NCBI GenBank assembly: GCA_944472155.2
Contig: OX235279.1
Span: 136,124,920-136,188,919, forward strand
Direction of reading: 5' to 3'
Length of the DNA stretch: 64,000 nt
Source: Trichobilharzia szidati
Lineage: Eukaryota; Platyhelminthes; Trematoda; Strigeidida; Schistosomatidae
The notes under the pieces: generated by a model
What the model saw: the letters and a program-made list of their open reading frames with translations, nothing else
What the model was told of the DNA's origin: nothing
Database searches by the model: none
Position numbers and translations under genes: made by a program
Shown here: positions 12,701 to 20,623 of the stretch, one piece after another
Position numbering within the stretch: the stretch's first letter is position 1
How the letters are laid out: each line of letters opens with the position of its first letter

Positions 12701-15700
12701 GCAAAACCAGCCACTACTACTGACCTGGCCTTCAGTGGAGACAATAAATTCATCAATTTGTATTATTATGTTTCTTAATTTTTCTGATATTCAGTTTATT
12801 CAAGTATTGGTTTGTAGGGATTTGATTGATTAGTTATAGGATTTCATCATTAGCTGATATCGGTTAGAGAGCCATTGGAAGACCTGGGAGTACTGGGCAG
12901 CTGTTTCGTCCTAGTTTGGGGCTCTACATCAGTACGCACTCACCGGGTTTCGAACTCAGGGCCTTCTGGTTACAAGACGATCTAGCTCGTAGACCACTAA
13001 ACCACTGGGACCCGATCCAATGGTCCATGAATTCTAACTTCTGCCAATTCACGACATAGCGCAACCGCTAGCCAATGTCTTCGGCGAGTATTTGTCCTTA
13101 CACCCGACCCGCTGCATCAGTAGAATGCAGTTACCTGGGTTTCTAGTGGGAAGTCGTGACCAGCAGGGTGCACTGGGTTGGGTGTGAGGACAAATACTCG
13201 CCGAAGACATTGGCTAGCAGTTGCGCTATGTCGTGAATTGACAAAAGTTAGAATTCATGGACCATTGGATCGGGTCCCAGTGGTTTAATGGTCTACGAGC
13301 TAGATCGTCTTGTAACCAGAAGGTCCTGGGTTCGAACCCCGGGGGTGAGTACTGTGAAGAGTCCCAAACTAGGACGAAACAGCTGTCCAGTACTCCCAGG
13401 TCTTCTAATGGTTCTCTAACCAATGTCAGCTCATGATGAAATCCTGTAATGAATTCAGTTTATTGTTATGTTGATGCTATTGAACTGTAATCTATTGATA
13501 TTATTGATTCGATGTTATTTAAACAACACTAATATTGTTCATAACACTAATTCATTCACTATAATGTATATATAACTGTTGAACCTGATGATGAAGTCAT
13601 CGAAAAGAATATTCTTTGTTCAGTAACCATTCTTTTAAAATGAAATACACGAACTACAGAATTAAACATCACTGTTTATTACTCACCTGTTGTTGCCAAA
13701 TGAAGCATTGATGAAAAAGAGTTACAGGAGTGGCTCCTTCACTAGGAGTTAAATGTACGCGTAATAGTTCCTCTTTGAGTTGAACATTATCATGAATACA
13801 ATGAAGAAGTGCTATAGCGGAGAACCAAGTTGATGAATCATTGGAAAATAATCCACCACACAGTAATTGACCAGCACTAACAACATTTTGTGGAACTAAA
13901 AACGGACGGAATTAATACGGAATAAGTGTGATGTAAGTATAAATACGGGTAATGCAGATAACAGTATGAGTGCAAACATTCAGAAAACATGTACATTTTC
14001 AATGCTGACGTAAAAAGCTAGTATATTTTTCGTGCTATGGGAATAATAGTCCCAATATACAAATAATCCACATTATGTGGATAATCCACACTGTGAAGAG
14101 TCCCAAACTAGGACGAAACAGCTGTCCAGTACTCCCAGGTCTTCCAATGGCTCTCTAACCGATGTCAGCTAATGATGAAATTCTATAACTAATCAATCAA
14201 ATCCCTAAAAACCAATACCTGAATCCACACTATATTTATCAGATGCCTGTGTGAACCAAACATATTCGACTCACGCTAGTTCCAGATTTCGGTCTGTTAA
14301 GCTTATAAAAAGATAGAAATCCTTTATTACAAATACGAGTGAATCAGTCTGGTTAACATAATCCTTAGGATAAAATGATTCATAACTTTCTAATACTTGA
14401 CTGCGATAGATGGATGACAAATGAACACGAATAATTTCATTTGAGATCACATCTTCGAACTTCGTCAAACTCAGAAACCAAAATTGTGATTCACACCGAA
14501 TGATGCTTTTCTTATTTAACAGGAGGGACTGTCTAACTTCATCATTTAAGTGATAGAAACATACATCAAATTTTAAGCATTGATACTCAGTTCCGTAAGA
14601 GCTTATAGGTGCTTATTATCTGAAATGAGGATAACCAGGTAAGTGAGTGACGAATATTACTTAGTTTCACAAAACTGAAATATATACAAGTATTATTTTT
14701 TAAAGAAATACAACACTTTCATAAATACCTACTTAAAAACGAGAAAACTTAGACATCTAAAAGGTTTACTAAACATACCGTCGCCAGGTTTAGGTAGTAA
14801 GGTCATAACAATGCCATTCTGAGCCTGATGATTAGAAGAAAGATAACACTGGAAACAGTACAATACAGCTACACGCACCAATACGGATTGATGTCTGTTC
14901 ACCATAGATATGAGCAGTACATTAACAGCAGATTGAGGCGGATCTGCAGGTGCAACCAATTTCGCTAGGTACTCCTGACTTTGAGGGTATCCGCGTATTG
15001 AATCGGCTAAAGCATAAATTGCTTTGGTCAAAACATCCACTGGAACACCATTGACCATGACAACATTGCACAACTTTCCAAGAAGACCACAATCATACAT
15101 CACACTCTGGCAGGTTCGTGTTAATTGAGTCTTGTTACAAGGTGAAACTAAGGTTTGCACAACCTATTAAACAATTTCAAATATATCGTTCACTGTCACA
15201 TATTAACTCAATAACTAGAATGAATAGATTCAAAGAAACTAAAATCAAAAGAAAACAAGTTACTTTTACTACCGAAATTAAATGGTAAATAAGATGCAGT
15301 TAGCGAAGGATAAAAACTGCTTATCATTAAAATAAATCATTCAGTGGAAAACGATCATTCAATGTGTGATTTATTTATCACAATTGATCCGTCTTAGAAA
15401 TCGATCACAAACTTCCAACTTGATTGGCTTGACCAATGAAGTTGCACTTTCCCGTATATATCAGCGACTAAATGAATCACAAAAATGAAAGTAGAAAAGG
15501 GACCTGTTTGAGTAGGTCACATAGTATGTCACATGTGTAAACCAACCAAAGTTTGGACAACCAGGCTGTTTTAAAGTCTTCGACATGCGGTTAATAATTC
15601 AGAGCAGGAATCTTCATGTAGTTTATAAGCCATACTTGTTTCCATTTCTAACAAGCATATACCATTTAGTGAGATGAATCTTTGTCGACATACCCTTAGA

Positions 15701-18217
15701 AATCCTATACACTAACTAGTTTAGCTGGCTATGCAATCTAAAGCTTGAGTAATTCGGAAAACTTACTTGTTTAGTTTGATTGAAACTACGGAAATCTCGT
15801 ATTAACTACTTCAAACTGTGTGTCTTGAAATCTAGCTCAGTAATCCAAATGTGTACACACCTTATCTGTTTGTGTATCTCCAACATTTCATACTGCTCAA
15901 CATGTTCAACTACGTGCTTTAATTTGCCTTCTTCAGTAAGTATAAAATCGATACAAGTGAAAAACACATTGGTTCTAATACTACCACATGAACTATAACT
16001 CACAATTACGAAACGATTATTGCAGAAAGTGACACATAACCTACGTGATGCCTTAAATAATAAAACCTAAAAGGACTTATTTTCGCACCACTTTTAATTT
16101 AAAACCACTCGATTAACAATCGGTGCCTCCCCAAAAAGCTCTAATGTATCCAAACAACATAGTAAATAATATTTGTATTCAGTAGAGTTCTAGGAAAGGT
16201 AGTGGTCATTCAACGGAATTGTAAATCTACAACATTTGTCATCCTCATACAATCATTGTTTATCTTGAAGTATTACGGATGTTATAAGATCAAATTAGAA
16301 AAAGTTAACAGTAAATCAAAACTGTCATTGTCCAAACACAAGTTGACAACTACCTTCTATCAACCCCACTAAATGTGCTTGATAATGATACAGTTTACAT
16401 GTAATTATGTCTAAGTTAGAGTGGTTGACCACACCAAAACATCATCAATATATCTGAAAATTATCCTGGACAGGAAAAGGTGTTTATTGAAATAAAATTC
16501 TGGTATATCTGGTTAAATCCTCTTAATTACAGACTGAAGTTGCTTTTGGTAGGAATTTAATTTTTTTTTTTCTTTAATTTTTTATTTTCAATGTAGGCGC
16601 ATTCACAGTGAGATGAATGCTTATCGATAAAACTGGTCAGCGGTAGAGCTATATCACGAAATGAAGGAAGTTATACCTCACGGTCAATAGAATTCCAATC
16701 CATGCGGCTGGATGATCAACGAGTTGGCTCCATAACCTGAAGGTCCCGCGCCCGACACTGTCCGGATCCTAAACTATGGCGAAACAACTGTCCAGTGCTC
16801 CCTGGCTTTCAACGATTTTCTCCCTGACGTTGGTTTGTCATGAAATCTACACTGGAACTAGTGCAATCTGTTACAAACCCAAAAACTAATTCATTATTCG
16901 CATTCCTCTACTTTCAATTACATAAATACCATAAAGATAAACATTGACCCATTCTATGCCGGGAGATCAGGGTTTATTCTAATGAGGCTCATCATTTAAT
17001 TTAACAATGTGTGCACAGTGAAAATTCTAAAGCATAGTTTAGAGTCGTCTTAAGAGATCAGTTAAATGCAGATTCCTGGCACAAACAACAGGGTTGAAAA
17101 CAGTTAAACACGGCTAAATAAAAAAATATTTAGAATGCCGCAAAGCAGACTGTGTTGATTTAAATGCTTTCAGTAGTACACAAACGACTGATAATGCCCT
17201 ATTACGCTACAAGTAGAAAGTTCCCAACTACTTTTTTGAAGTTATGGCATAAAAGGGATTTTAAGGAGACAATAAATTACCTCTATTACTTTTATCATTA
17301 CTATTATTCCATATTAGATAAGTTTATTGATATGACTATGAGCAATAAATTGTGCTCGAAAGGTCGTCTAGTTCTTAATACTGCATCAATGTATGTTTTG
17401 TCGAATGGACTTGTCTAATACAGAAATACATTTTACCACAGTGCTCAATTTCTACAATTGCATTAATATTACTACTATTGTTATTTAGACTGATATGAAA
17501 CTCACTTGCATAGCCACTTCCGCGTTAACAACTTTTTGAGTAGACCAACATTGTGTTTGTATATTTTCACTTGAATATAAGTCAAACAGAGGCGAAAGAC
17601 GTTGAATGAAATTCCCTTCTCGGAAAAAGACCTGATTAGATGGATTACCATCTAACAACTGAAGCAACAATCGGAGACAATCTTCCACCACTACACCCCC
17701 ATCACATAAACCCTCAGAATAAATAATTTTCAGCAGTCGATCAAAAGCATTCTCGAAGACTACGATTTTTTGAATATTCGTGTTTGATTTTGTAAGTTCG
17801 GTTAAAAGAAGAATAACCTTAAATAAAACAAGAAACAGAAGAGACAGTTAATGTCTTGAATATCACTTATCTCAATAGTTAAGCAGTAGGCGTCACATAT
17901 TAATACTAAACTCAGCAAAGTACTTCAAATCAGACTACGAATTGTCTGCAGTGAATGACAGGAGCAGGTAGTGCATAAATAAAGAAGTGATTTTCATCCA
18001 AAACTTAAGATTCTGTAAAACACTTTTCGCTAAACAGCAAAGTACAATAAAAACTCACATCATTCCGCAAAACTTCATGTGTATCTGAAAGAATATCTAC
18101 AAGTTTTGAAACACCAGTACGACACTGCAAGATGGCTGTTTGTGTATCCTTCAAACGATTGATAGATAGTACTGTAAGAAGTCGCATAGCGTTTCTGCGA
18201 ATAAAGCTTTCGGGAGC
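625..18217 (-). CDS. USO1: General vesicular transport factor p115/USO1, partial, nine exons
   Basis: p115/USO1 is a peripheral Golgi tether that captures COPI/COPII vesicles with golgins, Rab1 and SNAREs. Reading the minus strand from high to low coordinates gives nine exons with GT/AG borders and compatible phases: 18059-18217, 17506-17817, 14779-15163, 13687-13895, 8629-8918, 6022-6203, 3544-3822, 2491-2519 and 625-765 (662 codons). Family signatures appear in the right order: ENAFDRLL and VVEDCLRLLLQLL, then VLYCFQCYLSSN, VSAGQLLCGGLF, TRIGLLQLLCTWL, LEKRIGVD with FDYTFTRLFKRLE, and LLLLLADQDAKI in the tail. The first six exons are the armadillo-like head; the last three are coiled coil. 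Missing are the 5' exons (the human head begins well before this point) and the last acidic exon, presumably left of base 1. Introns of 240 bp to 4.8 kb carry many repeats. Family identity is secure; the exon model is by eye. Confidence 0.92.
916..960 (-). repeat. Decayed hammerhead-ribozyme repeat
   Basis: On the minus strand ATCCAG and CTGGAT can pair as stem I. GTCC begins stem II, GAAA is kept, and TGCACATC gives stem III and the cleavage triplet ATC. The CTGATGA box is replaced by CCGTCAT, so it is probably inactive. The flank (GGATTCCACTGCTA on that strand) is shared with the copy at 2900. Confidence 0.6.
1100..1140 (+). repeat. Fragment of the same hammerhead-bearing repeat
   Basis: Only the 3' half is recognisable: GATGAAATGCATTTC followed by CCGGATTCCACTTCTAG. 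This parallels the GAAATGCGCATCCTGGATTC end of the copy at 2900. The 5' half is not alignable. Confidence 0.4.
1141..2490. other. USO1 intron, nothing assigned
   Basis: AT-rich intron sequence. A short reiteration of AAGAC occurs near 1468-1485. No coding or element signature was recognised. Confidence 0.4.
2491..2519 (-). CDS. USO1: USO1 29-nt microexon (coiled-coil tail)
   Basis: Only 29 nt lie between a good acceptor (T-rich, CAG) and a GTAAGT donor. They read KLTINDNTIQ once the split codon from the previous exon is completed. The phase leads exactly into the 625-765 exon. The peptide is too short to assign alone; the support is splice sites plus phase. Confidence 0.7.
2540..2564. repeat. 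(TA)n simple repeat
   Basis: A short TA microsatellite followed by a G run, inside a USO1 intron. Confidence 0.85.
2900..2944 (+). repeat. SM-alpha-type hammerhead remnant, near-complete fold
   Basis: Stem I can form between ATCCAG (2900-2905) and CTGGAT (2939-2944). Stem II is GTCC/GGAT around the loop CAAATA. GAAA is intact at 2927-2930, and stem III is ATGC/GCAT with ATC at the expected cleavage site. The catalytic box CTGATGA reads CCAACGA, so activity should be lost. Layout and loop match the hammerhead of the schistosome SM-alpha SINE. Confidence 0.75.
3544..3822 (-). CDS. USO1: USO1 exon (coiled-coil tail)
   Basis: This 279-nt exon starts YEVIHMFQSDGNMNG. After a Ser/Thr-rich linker comes a heptad-rich stretch (YDEKLMQKDEEIARLRNHIG followed by VLESELSKCRS). 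That is expected of the p115 coiled-coil tail, which is poorly conserved in sequence. Splice phases fit both neighbours. Confidence 0.82.
4185..4385 (-). repeat. SINE-like repeat with tRNA-type B box
   Basis: On the minus strand the segment reads like a tRNA half ending in TTCGATCTCCGG and then GCCGACGCAC. It continues into a GCTAGCAACCC motif that also heads the RTE-like copies elsewhere in the window. A second TTCGATCTCCGG occurs at about 6654. The family was not identified. Confidence 0.4.
4717..4830 (-). repeat. Dispersed repeat sharing its 3' tail with the 5S-headed repeat at 6339
   Basis: The reverse complement reads GTGTCCGGGCAGTGTCCCAG, then CTCTTAGTGTCCATAATGTG. It aligns along about 110 bp with 6493-6604. 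The sequence upstream of the shared tail here is not 5S-like, so two different heads carry one tail. Confidence 0.7.
5100..5560. other. Unassigned sequence with one 67-codon open frame
   Basis: A less AT-rich stretch with an open frame at 5291-5494 (plus). The peptide is not recognised, and no splice or element context supports a gene. It may be an old repeat. Confidence 0.25.
6022..6203 (-). CDS. USO1: USO1 exon (end of head domain)
   Basis: This 182-nt exon encodes KKTVFNTLEKRIGVDMILER, LGQVSKAESFVAASKKPQ and FDYTFTRLFKRLE. It matches the 'LIEKRIGKENF...LGFISKHE...IFDHEFTKLVKELE' block that closes the p115 globular head. It leaves in phase 1 at a GTAAGT donor. Confidence 0.93.
6339..6610 (+). 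repeat. 5S-rRNA-derived SINE-like element
   Basis: Bases 6339-6455 follow 5S rRNA through its length: GACCATACCACGTTGAA, GATCAACGAAGTTAAGCAA (A-box region), then a C-box-like stretch GTGTGACCGACTGAGAATAC. Many substitutions rule out a working 5S gene. A non-5S tail (6456-6604) follows, which also occurs at 4717-4830. That is the layout of a 5S-headed (SINE3-type) retroposon. An internal type 1 pol III promoter would drive such an element if intact. Confidence 0.75.
6700..6800 (+). mobile_element. Short RTE-like remnant (5' and 3' ends joined)
   Basis: CCCACTCCG...GAAACTTCAAAAG resembles the 5' leader of the RTE-like copies at 9447 and 29230. CCCTATGCTCCATTCGGAA resembles their 3' end. The interior is absent. 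Confidence 0.4.
6783..7214 (+). pseudogene. Penelope-like element GIY-YIG endonuclease fragment
   Basis: The open frame contains TIYRFSC..., HIYIGRSNHALHMRVGEHIP and SSIAKHLIQMNHKIDVNTAF, then FKVIYK and a final Glu-containing helix (KYTEAIVIQW). This is the order of the C-terminal GIY-YIG endonuclease of Penelope-like retroelements, which nicks target DNA for priming. A TG-rich expansion makes CVCVC where CSCG is usual. No RT lies upstream, so this is a 5'-truncated copy. The first ~40 residues are not part of the domain. Confidence 0.8.
7215..8200. other. USO1 intron; contains a short dispersed repeat
   Basis: Mostly unassigned AT-rich DNA. The segment at about 7979-8025 (GTAATATTTACTGATGACGT) recurs at 45692-45740 and is described with that element. 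Confidence 0.4.
8237..8545 (-). mobile_element. RTE-like non-LTR retrotransposon, 5' end only
   Basis: The minus strand begins with the leader GCTAGCAAC... and then encodes MCLLSVKARIRMGTWNVRTM and YEIGKAAQVAKEIRRYGIEI. This is the first strand of an apurinic-like endonuclease (GTWNVRT). Homology stops near 8237, so the rest of EN and all RT are absent. It lies beside a USO1 exon. Confidence 0.8.
8629..8918 (-). CDS. USO1: USO1 exon (head domain)
   Basis: This 290-nt exon enters in phase 0 and leaves in phase 2 at a GTAATA donor. It opens with SNRFQTRIGLLQLLCTWLTN, the p115 'QTRVGLLMLLCTWLSNC' block. A Ser/Asn-rich insertion follows, then NEALVRGLTTLLICLCVIYH. Confidence 0.93.
9447..10290 (+). 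mobile_element. RTE-like non-LTR copy with the RT core deleted
   Basis: The leader and EN start (ATGTGTCTTCTTTCGATAAA at about 9618) run to about 9735. Without a break come decayed post-RT sequences: NLKSVWKS and ISNTNVKSVLLY at 9760-9870. The C-terminal end (RRWRRIGHMLRRP, SQLKRTA-type and GPMFHSKPK-type ends) reaches about 10270. EN and most of RT are missing, so this is a non-autonomous derivative with many stops. Confidence 0.75.
10910..12760 (+). mobile_element. Penelope-like element, decayed but nearly complete
   Basis: Frames broken by stops together give a Penelope-like retroelement. In order: an N-terminal helix (10916-11098); FTKPDKGSGVVLDRS at about 11120; PRLYDLPKVRKPG at about 11350; NSPYHALARWLV; MISLDKSLFTT; MGFPLGPILADFFLSKLEN; the catalytic CRYMDDTFLL (YMDD at about 11850-11861); and FLDVLLTRKPDGS. 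Remnants of the linker and a worn GIY-YIG domain (VSYIGCCSRN, AREHLPVWLSKC) follow at 12440-12560. Penelope RT is related to telomerase RT and primes at EN nicks. It sits in a USO1 intron. Confidence 0.85.
11524..12132 (+). pseudogene. Penelope-like reverse transcriptase, palm region
   Basis: The longest open piece of the element (202 codons). It holds the RT blocks S.D..LFT, GFPLGPILADFF and YMDDT with both catalytic aspartates, then FLDVLLTR. The frame is lost on both sides (neighbouring pieces at 11315-11527 and 12173-12376), so the copy cannot make an intact protein. Confidence 0.85.
12790..13116 (-). mobile_element. SM-alpha-like tRNA SINE with hammerhead remnant, copy A
   Basis: On the minus strand: a tRNA-like head (CAGTGGTTTAGTGGTCTAC as A box and GAGTTCGAAACCCGG as B box), then the hammerhead region CTGATGTAGAG...CTAGGACGAAACAGC, then a 3' part ending near 12790. 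CTGATG is kept but the last A is T, and stem II pairing is weakened. It is the left arm of a palindrome with copy B. Confidence 0.8.
12839..13447. repeat. 610-bp palindrome made of two inverted SINE copies
   Basis: The arms 12839-13116 and 13169-13447 (about 278 bp each) are inverted copies around a spacer of about 52 bp. They include about 100 bp upstream of the tRNA-like head as well as the SINE. A transcript across it could fold into a long hairpin. Confidence 0.85.
13169..13450 (+). mobile_element. SM-alpha-like tRNA SINE with hammerhead remnant, copy B
   Basis: The A box lies in 13281-13300 and the B box GGTTCGAACCC at about 13329-13339. The hammerhead region 13351-13381 reads CTGTGAAGAGTCCCAAACTA then GGACGAAAC. 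Stem II (GTCC/GGAC) and GAAA are intact, but CTGATGA has lost one base (CTGTGA). It is the right arm of the palindrome with copy A. Confidence 0.85.
13560..13660 (+). other. Possible ribozyme-like motif near the SINE pair
   Basis: CTGATGATGAAGTCATCGAA occurs near 13586. A short GATGA/TCATC hairpin lies between a CTGATGA box and GAAA, the core arrangement of a hammerhead. Stems I and III are not convincing. Confidence 0.25.
13687..13895 (-). CDS. USO1: USO1 exon (head domain)
   Basis: This 209-nt exon completes the split codon of the exon before it. It encodes VPQNVVSAGQLLCGGLFSND, then a segment ending LLRVHLTPSEGATPVTLFHQ and WQQQ, before a GTGAGT donor. The block VSAGQLLCGGLF is a p115 hallmark. 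Confidence 0.94.
14093..14225 (+). mobile_element. SM-alpha-like SINE, 5'-truncated copy C
   Basis: It starts inside the hammerhead region (CTGTGAAGAGTCCCAAACTA, GGACGAAAC) with the same one-base loss as copy B. It continues through the shared 3' end, matching the complement of 12790-12860. The tRNA-like head is absent. Confidence 0.8.
14270..14600 (-). other. Unexplained open frame of about 110 codons inside a USO1 intron
   Basis: The minus strand stays open from about 14595 to 14271 in AT-rich DNA. The peptide includes YQCLKFDVCFYHLNDEVRQS, CESQFWFLSLTKFEDV, IIRVHLSSIYRSQVLESYES and FYPKDYVNQTD. There is no methionine near its start and no convincing splice pair, and it does not belong to the p115 family. 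It could be an old exon, a retrogene piece or an element ORF. I do not recognise it. Confidence 0.35.
14779..15163 (-). CDS. USO1: USO1 exon (head domain)
   Basis: This 385-nt exon enters in phase 0 and leaves in phase 1. Recognisable blocks are VVQTLVSPCN, CGLLGKLCNVVMVNGVPVDV, NVLLISMVNRHQ and VLYCFQCYLSSN, ending TLLPKPGD. The donor is GTATGT. This is one of the most conserved parts of the p115 head. Confidence 0.94.
15170..16600. other. USO1 intron, nothing assigned
   Basis: AT-rich intron sequence with poly-T near 16560. The antiparallel open frames at 15780-16003 are short and overlap each other; no family is recognised. Confidence 0.4.
16640..16860 (+). mobile_element. Diverged SM-alpha-like SINE, copy D
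   Basis: A worn copy: AGCGGTAGAGCTATATCACG matches the pre-head region of copy B. A degraded tRNA-like half (GGCTCCATAACC, GGTCCCGCGCCCGAC) follows. Then comes a hammerhead-like stretch, CTGTCCGGATCCTAAACTAT and GGCGAAACAACTGTCCAG. Only GAAA of the ribozyme core is preserved. Confidence 0.6.
17506..17817 (-). CDS. USO1: USO1 exon (head domain)
   Basis: This is 104 codons in phase 0. It contains LTKSNTNIQKIVVFENAFDR, then VVEDCLRLLLQLLDGNPSNQ and the conserved FF.EG.FIQRL segment, all close to animal p115. The acceptor follows a T-rich tract and the donor is GTGAGT. It joins the upstream exon without a frame change (RND then VILLLTEL). Confidence 0.93.
18059..18217 (-). CDS. USO1: USO1 exon (head domain, most 5' exon found)
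   Basis: This is 53 codons in phase 0, from an acceptor ending TAG to a GTGAGT donor. The peptide includes APESFIRRNAMRLLTVLS and ends in EVLRND. It matches the p115 armadillo segment that in animals reads like 'VRWPGVKLLT...GVSRLMDLL...IRND'. The preceding exon was not found in 18.2-23.7 kb, which is filled by retroelements and a gap. Confidence 0.9.
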
Positions 18218-18777
18218 CTAGAAACAAAAGGATACAAAATATAAATACTTCTGTCGCCAAAAATATATTAGCAAGCAGAAAAGTGGATCCTCGTTAAGTT
18301 TAAATGTTGACACACTTTACTTCTTAAATGTCTGTCATAATAATAGATTTATGTCCCTATCATAAAGCAATGAATATAACTTCTTGTACATGGACACTAG
18401 TTAGTACTTAACCCTCGGTGGCAATCGCGTCACCAACCGACTACCAGTGGAAACAACGAAACACCAAACAGCTCTTTGATTCTAGTTAGATTTTTCAACA
18501 ACATGCAGGCAGAGCGTCACCATTCATTAAACCTAGAAATATCAAGTTAAAAGGTGTACGCACACGGGATATATGAATATCGGTCGGTCGGTCGGTCGGT
18601 TTTCGACATAGAACTTTGCACATATGTGCGGTAGCTCAAGTCGCCACACTCCCTCCGTGTAGCACACAAAGCAAGAGAAGAAAGTAGAAGAAATGCATAA
18701 TATAGACAGTAAACAAAGGTGTGAGACAAAGGTATAGTAATAACGAAGAACAAAACAGTTTAATTGGAAATCATAAG

Positions 18778-19125
18778 TCACAAGGAGTGGATGCATCTGC
18801 GCCACTGAGAACGATTTTGAGCCATGTCACCAATAGTTTCCAGCCATTGGTTTTTACCGTCCCGAGGACCCCAACCAGGAAGTTTACATCTCCCTATGTG
18901 GCTTAGACTAACTGTTGTGGATTTCATTGACTGGTGCCATGTTTTGGTTTGACCGCCGCTAGCTATTTTCCAGCCTGGCCCTATATCAGCTAACATTGCC
19001 CGTCGCGGAAGGCGATGACTAGGCATACGTAGCACATGTCCTGACCATCTCAGTCTATGTAGCTTCACAGCCTCATCTACTGATTCCGCCTCCTTACCTA
19101 GCTGTCGAGAGGTGACTAACCTCAA
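18778..19125 (-). pseudogene. Non-LTR ORF C-terminal domain
   Basis: LHRLRWSGHVLRMPSHRLPR, GGQTKTWHQSMKSTT, LPGWGPRDGKNQWLETIGDM and AQNRSQWRRCIHSL form the conserved tail of trematode non-LTR polyproteins. The same blocks recur, decayed, at 22870-23150 and 33990-34400. Confidence 0.85.
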
Positions 19126-19771
19126 TATTGCTCACCTTATTATACCACTTCACGCAGGAGATAGAACGCAGACACCTATGATCGAAGACAGCTAATCTTT
19201 TCATGTCTTCTGCTCTCAATGGCCAGGTCTCACAGCCATAAAGGAGGACGGAGCGGACTGTTGAGCAGTACACACGCCCTTTGGTCGGAAGTCGGATATC
19301 ACGTCTACGCCACAGACGGCGTAAACTGGCGTATGCGAACCTAGCCCTCTGTATTCGTGCTGATATTTCGTCTGAGATCAACCCATTGAGGCTGATGGTA
19401 CTTCCCAAGTAAGTGAAGTGGTCAACGTGCTCTACCACTTCACTTCCTATTTCTAATCTAGGGGTCGGTGTAGTCCAATCCTGCAGCATCATCTTACATT
19501 TTACAGAGGCGAATCGCATGCCAAACATACGAAGATTGTTGCTCAAGGTGTTCAGTAGACTCTGCATTTTGTCAGAGTCCTCACCTAGAAGGACAATATC
19601 GTCCGCATATTCTAAGTCAACGAGATTATTCCCTGGTAGCAAGTCAATTCCTGAGTCGCTGAAGTCTGTTAGGGTTAAGTCCATTAGTACGTCTATGATG
19701 AAGTTGAATAGGAATGGGGATAATGGGCATCCTTGACGGACGCCACTAGTCGTCACCACTTCAGATGACAA
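19094..19771 (-). pseudogene. Non-LTR reverse transcriptase, palm with YADD
   Basis: Contains SGVRQGCPLSPFLFNFIIDV, then LEYADDIVLLGED (YADD catalytic box) and a thumb-like region with FTYLGSTISLNG and LLYGCETWPLRAED. It is otherwise intact. It is separated from the N-terminal half by a single stop and from the C-terminus (18778-19125, RWSGHVLRMPSHRLPRRAML) by a frame change. The copy is young by the standards of this window. Confidence 0.9.
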
Positions 19772-19777
19772 CTCACC

Positions 19778-20497
19778 TTAAGCCCTCACCTGGCTGCATG
19801 AGTACGAGTAGAGTGCCTTAATCAGTGCAATGTATTTTCTAGGCATTCCCTTTACAGCCAAGCATCGCCAGAGAACCTCCCGGTCGACAGAATCGAATGC
19901 CGCCTTTAGGTCAAGAAATATAATGATTGTCGGACGCCGGTAGGAATGCGTATGTTCTAGAATCTGTCTTAGGGTGAAGATATGATCAATACACCTTCTA
20001 CCTGGCCTAAAACCTGCCTGGTTTTCTCGTGTTTGTGTCTCCCGAGCACCACTTAGTCTACGCAGTATTATTGAGCCTAGGATTTTAGACACTATATTAG
20101 TCAAGCTAATCCCTCTGTGATTATCACAGGTAGACTTGTCTCCCTTCTTGTATATCGGGATGATCAGTGACTTACACCAACCCGATGGGACTTCCTCTGA
20201 TTCCCAGACGCTGCCTAGAACCTCAGTGAATGCAGACAGTAAACTGTCTCCACCGTACTTAAATACCTCTGGAGTCAATCCATCAGGTCCCGCTGCTTTG
20301 CCTTGCTTCAGATTAGTGACAGCTTTAGTAACCTCAGTTAAGGACGGAGGACCTGTATCTATATCCCATTCAGGAAGGTGTTGGATGTCCGGCAGGCTAA
20401 GTGTGGCTGTGGGCCAATTAAACTGCTCCTCATAGTGTCCCGAACGAAAGCTGCTACCTTGACGTGGTGGTGGGGCTTGCATATCGCAATGACCCAA
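19778..20497 (-). pseudogene. Non-LTR reverse transcriptase, N-terminal half
   Basis: Residues include FNWPTATLSLPDI, NLKQGKAAGPDGLTPEVFKY, IIPIYKKGDKSTCDNHRGIS, NQAGFRPGRRCIDHIFTLRQ and FLDLKAAFDSVDREVLW with its first catalytic aspartate. A stop follows SQVRA, directly before GELSSEVVTT of the next piece. One in-frame stop therefore separates this from the catalytic palm. The reading starts as CDMQAPPPR, not a real N-terminus. Confidence 0.88.
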
Positions 20498-20623
20498 CGA
20501 GCTACACTGGCTGGAACTTAAGTTCCTGTAGGTCCTACCATGCCAGAAAGGTTGTTTGGATAGCGGTTAGACAAAAAGCAGTTACCCAATCCAATGCCAT
20601 GACTCAAACAAAATCACAAAATA

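Larger units (their letters stand above)
18560..20520 (-). mobile_element. Non-LTR retrotransposon, RT and C-terminal domain, 5' truncated by gap
   Basis: Minus-strand copy with RT reading from about 20497 to 19094 and a C-terminal domain to 18778. It ends at a run of ACCG units (18581-18601), consistent with the short tandem-repeat 3' tails of RTE-type elements. The start is lost towards the gap at 20624. A shared 3' segment (GTGTGGCGACTTG..., GCAAAGTTCTA) is found again at 23280-23325, defining the family. Clade assignment (RTE-like) is by motif impression only. Confidence 0.85.

Noticed and set aside
13272..13345. Functional tRNA gene (also at 12960 and 44050)
   Set aside because: A and B boxes are present but no cloverleaf with an intact acceptor stem forms. 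The hammerhead region follows directly, as in a SINE.
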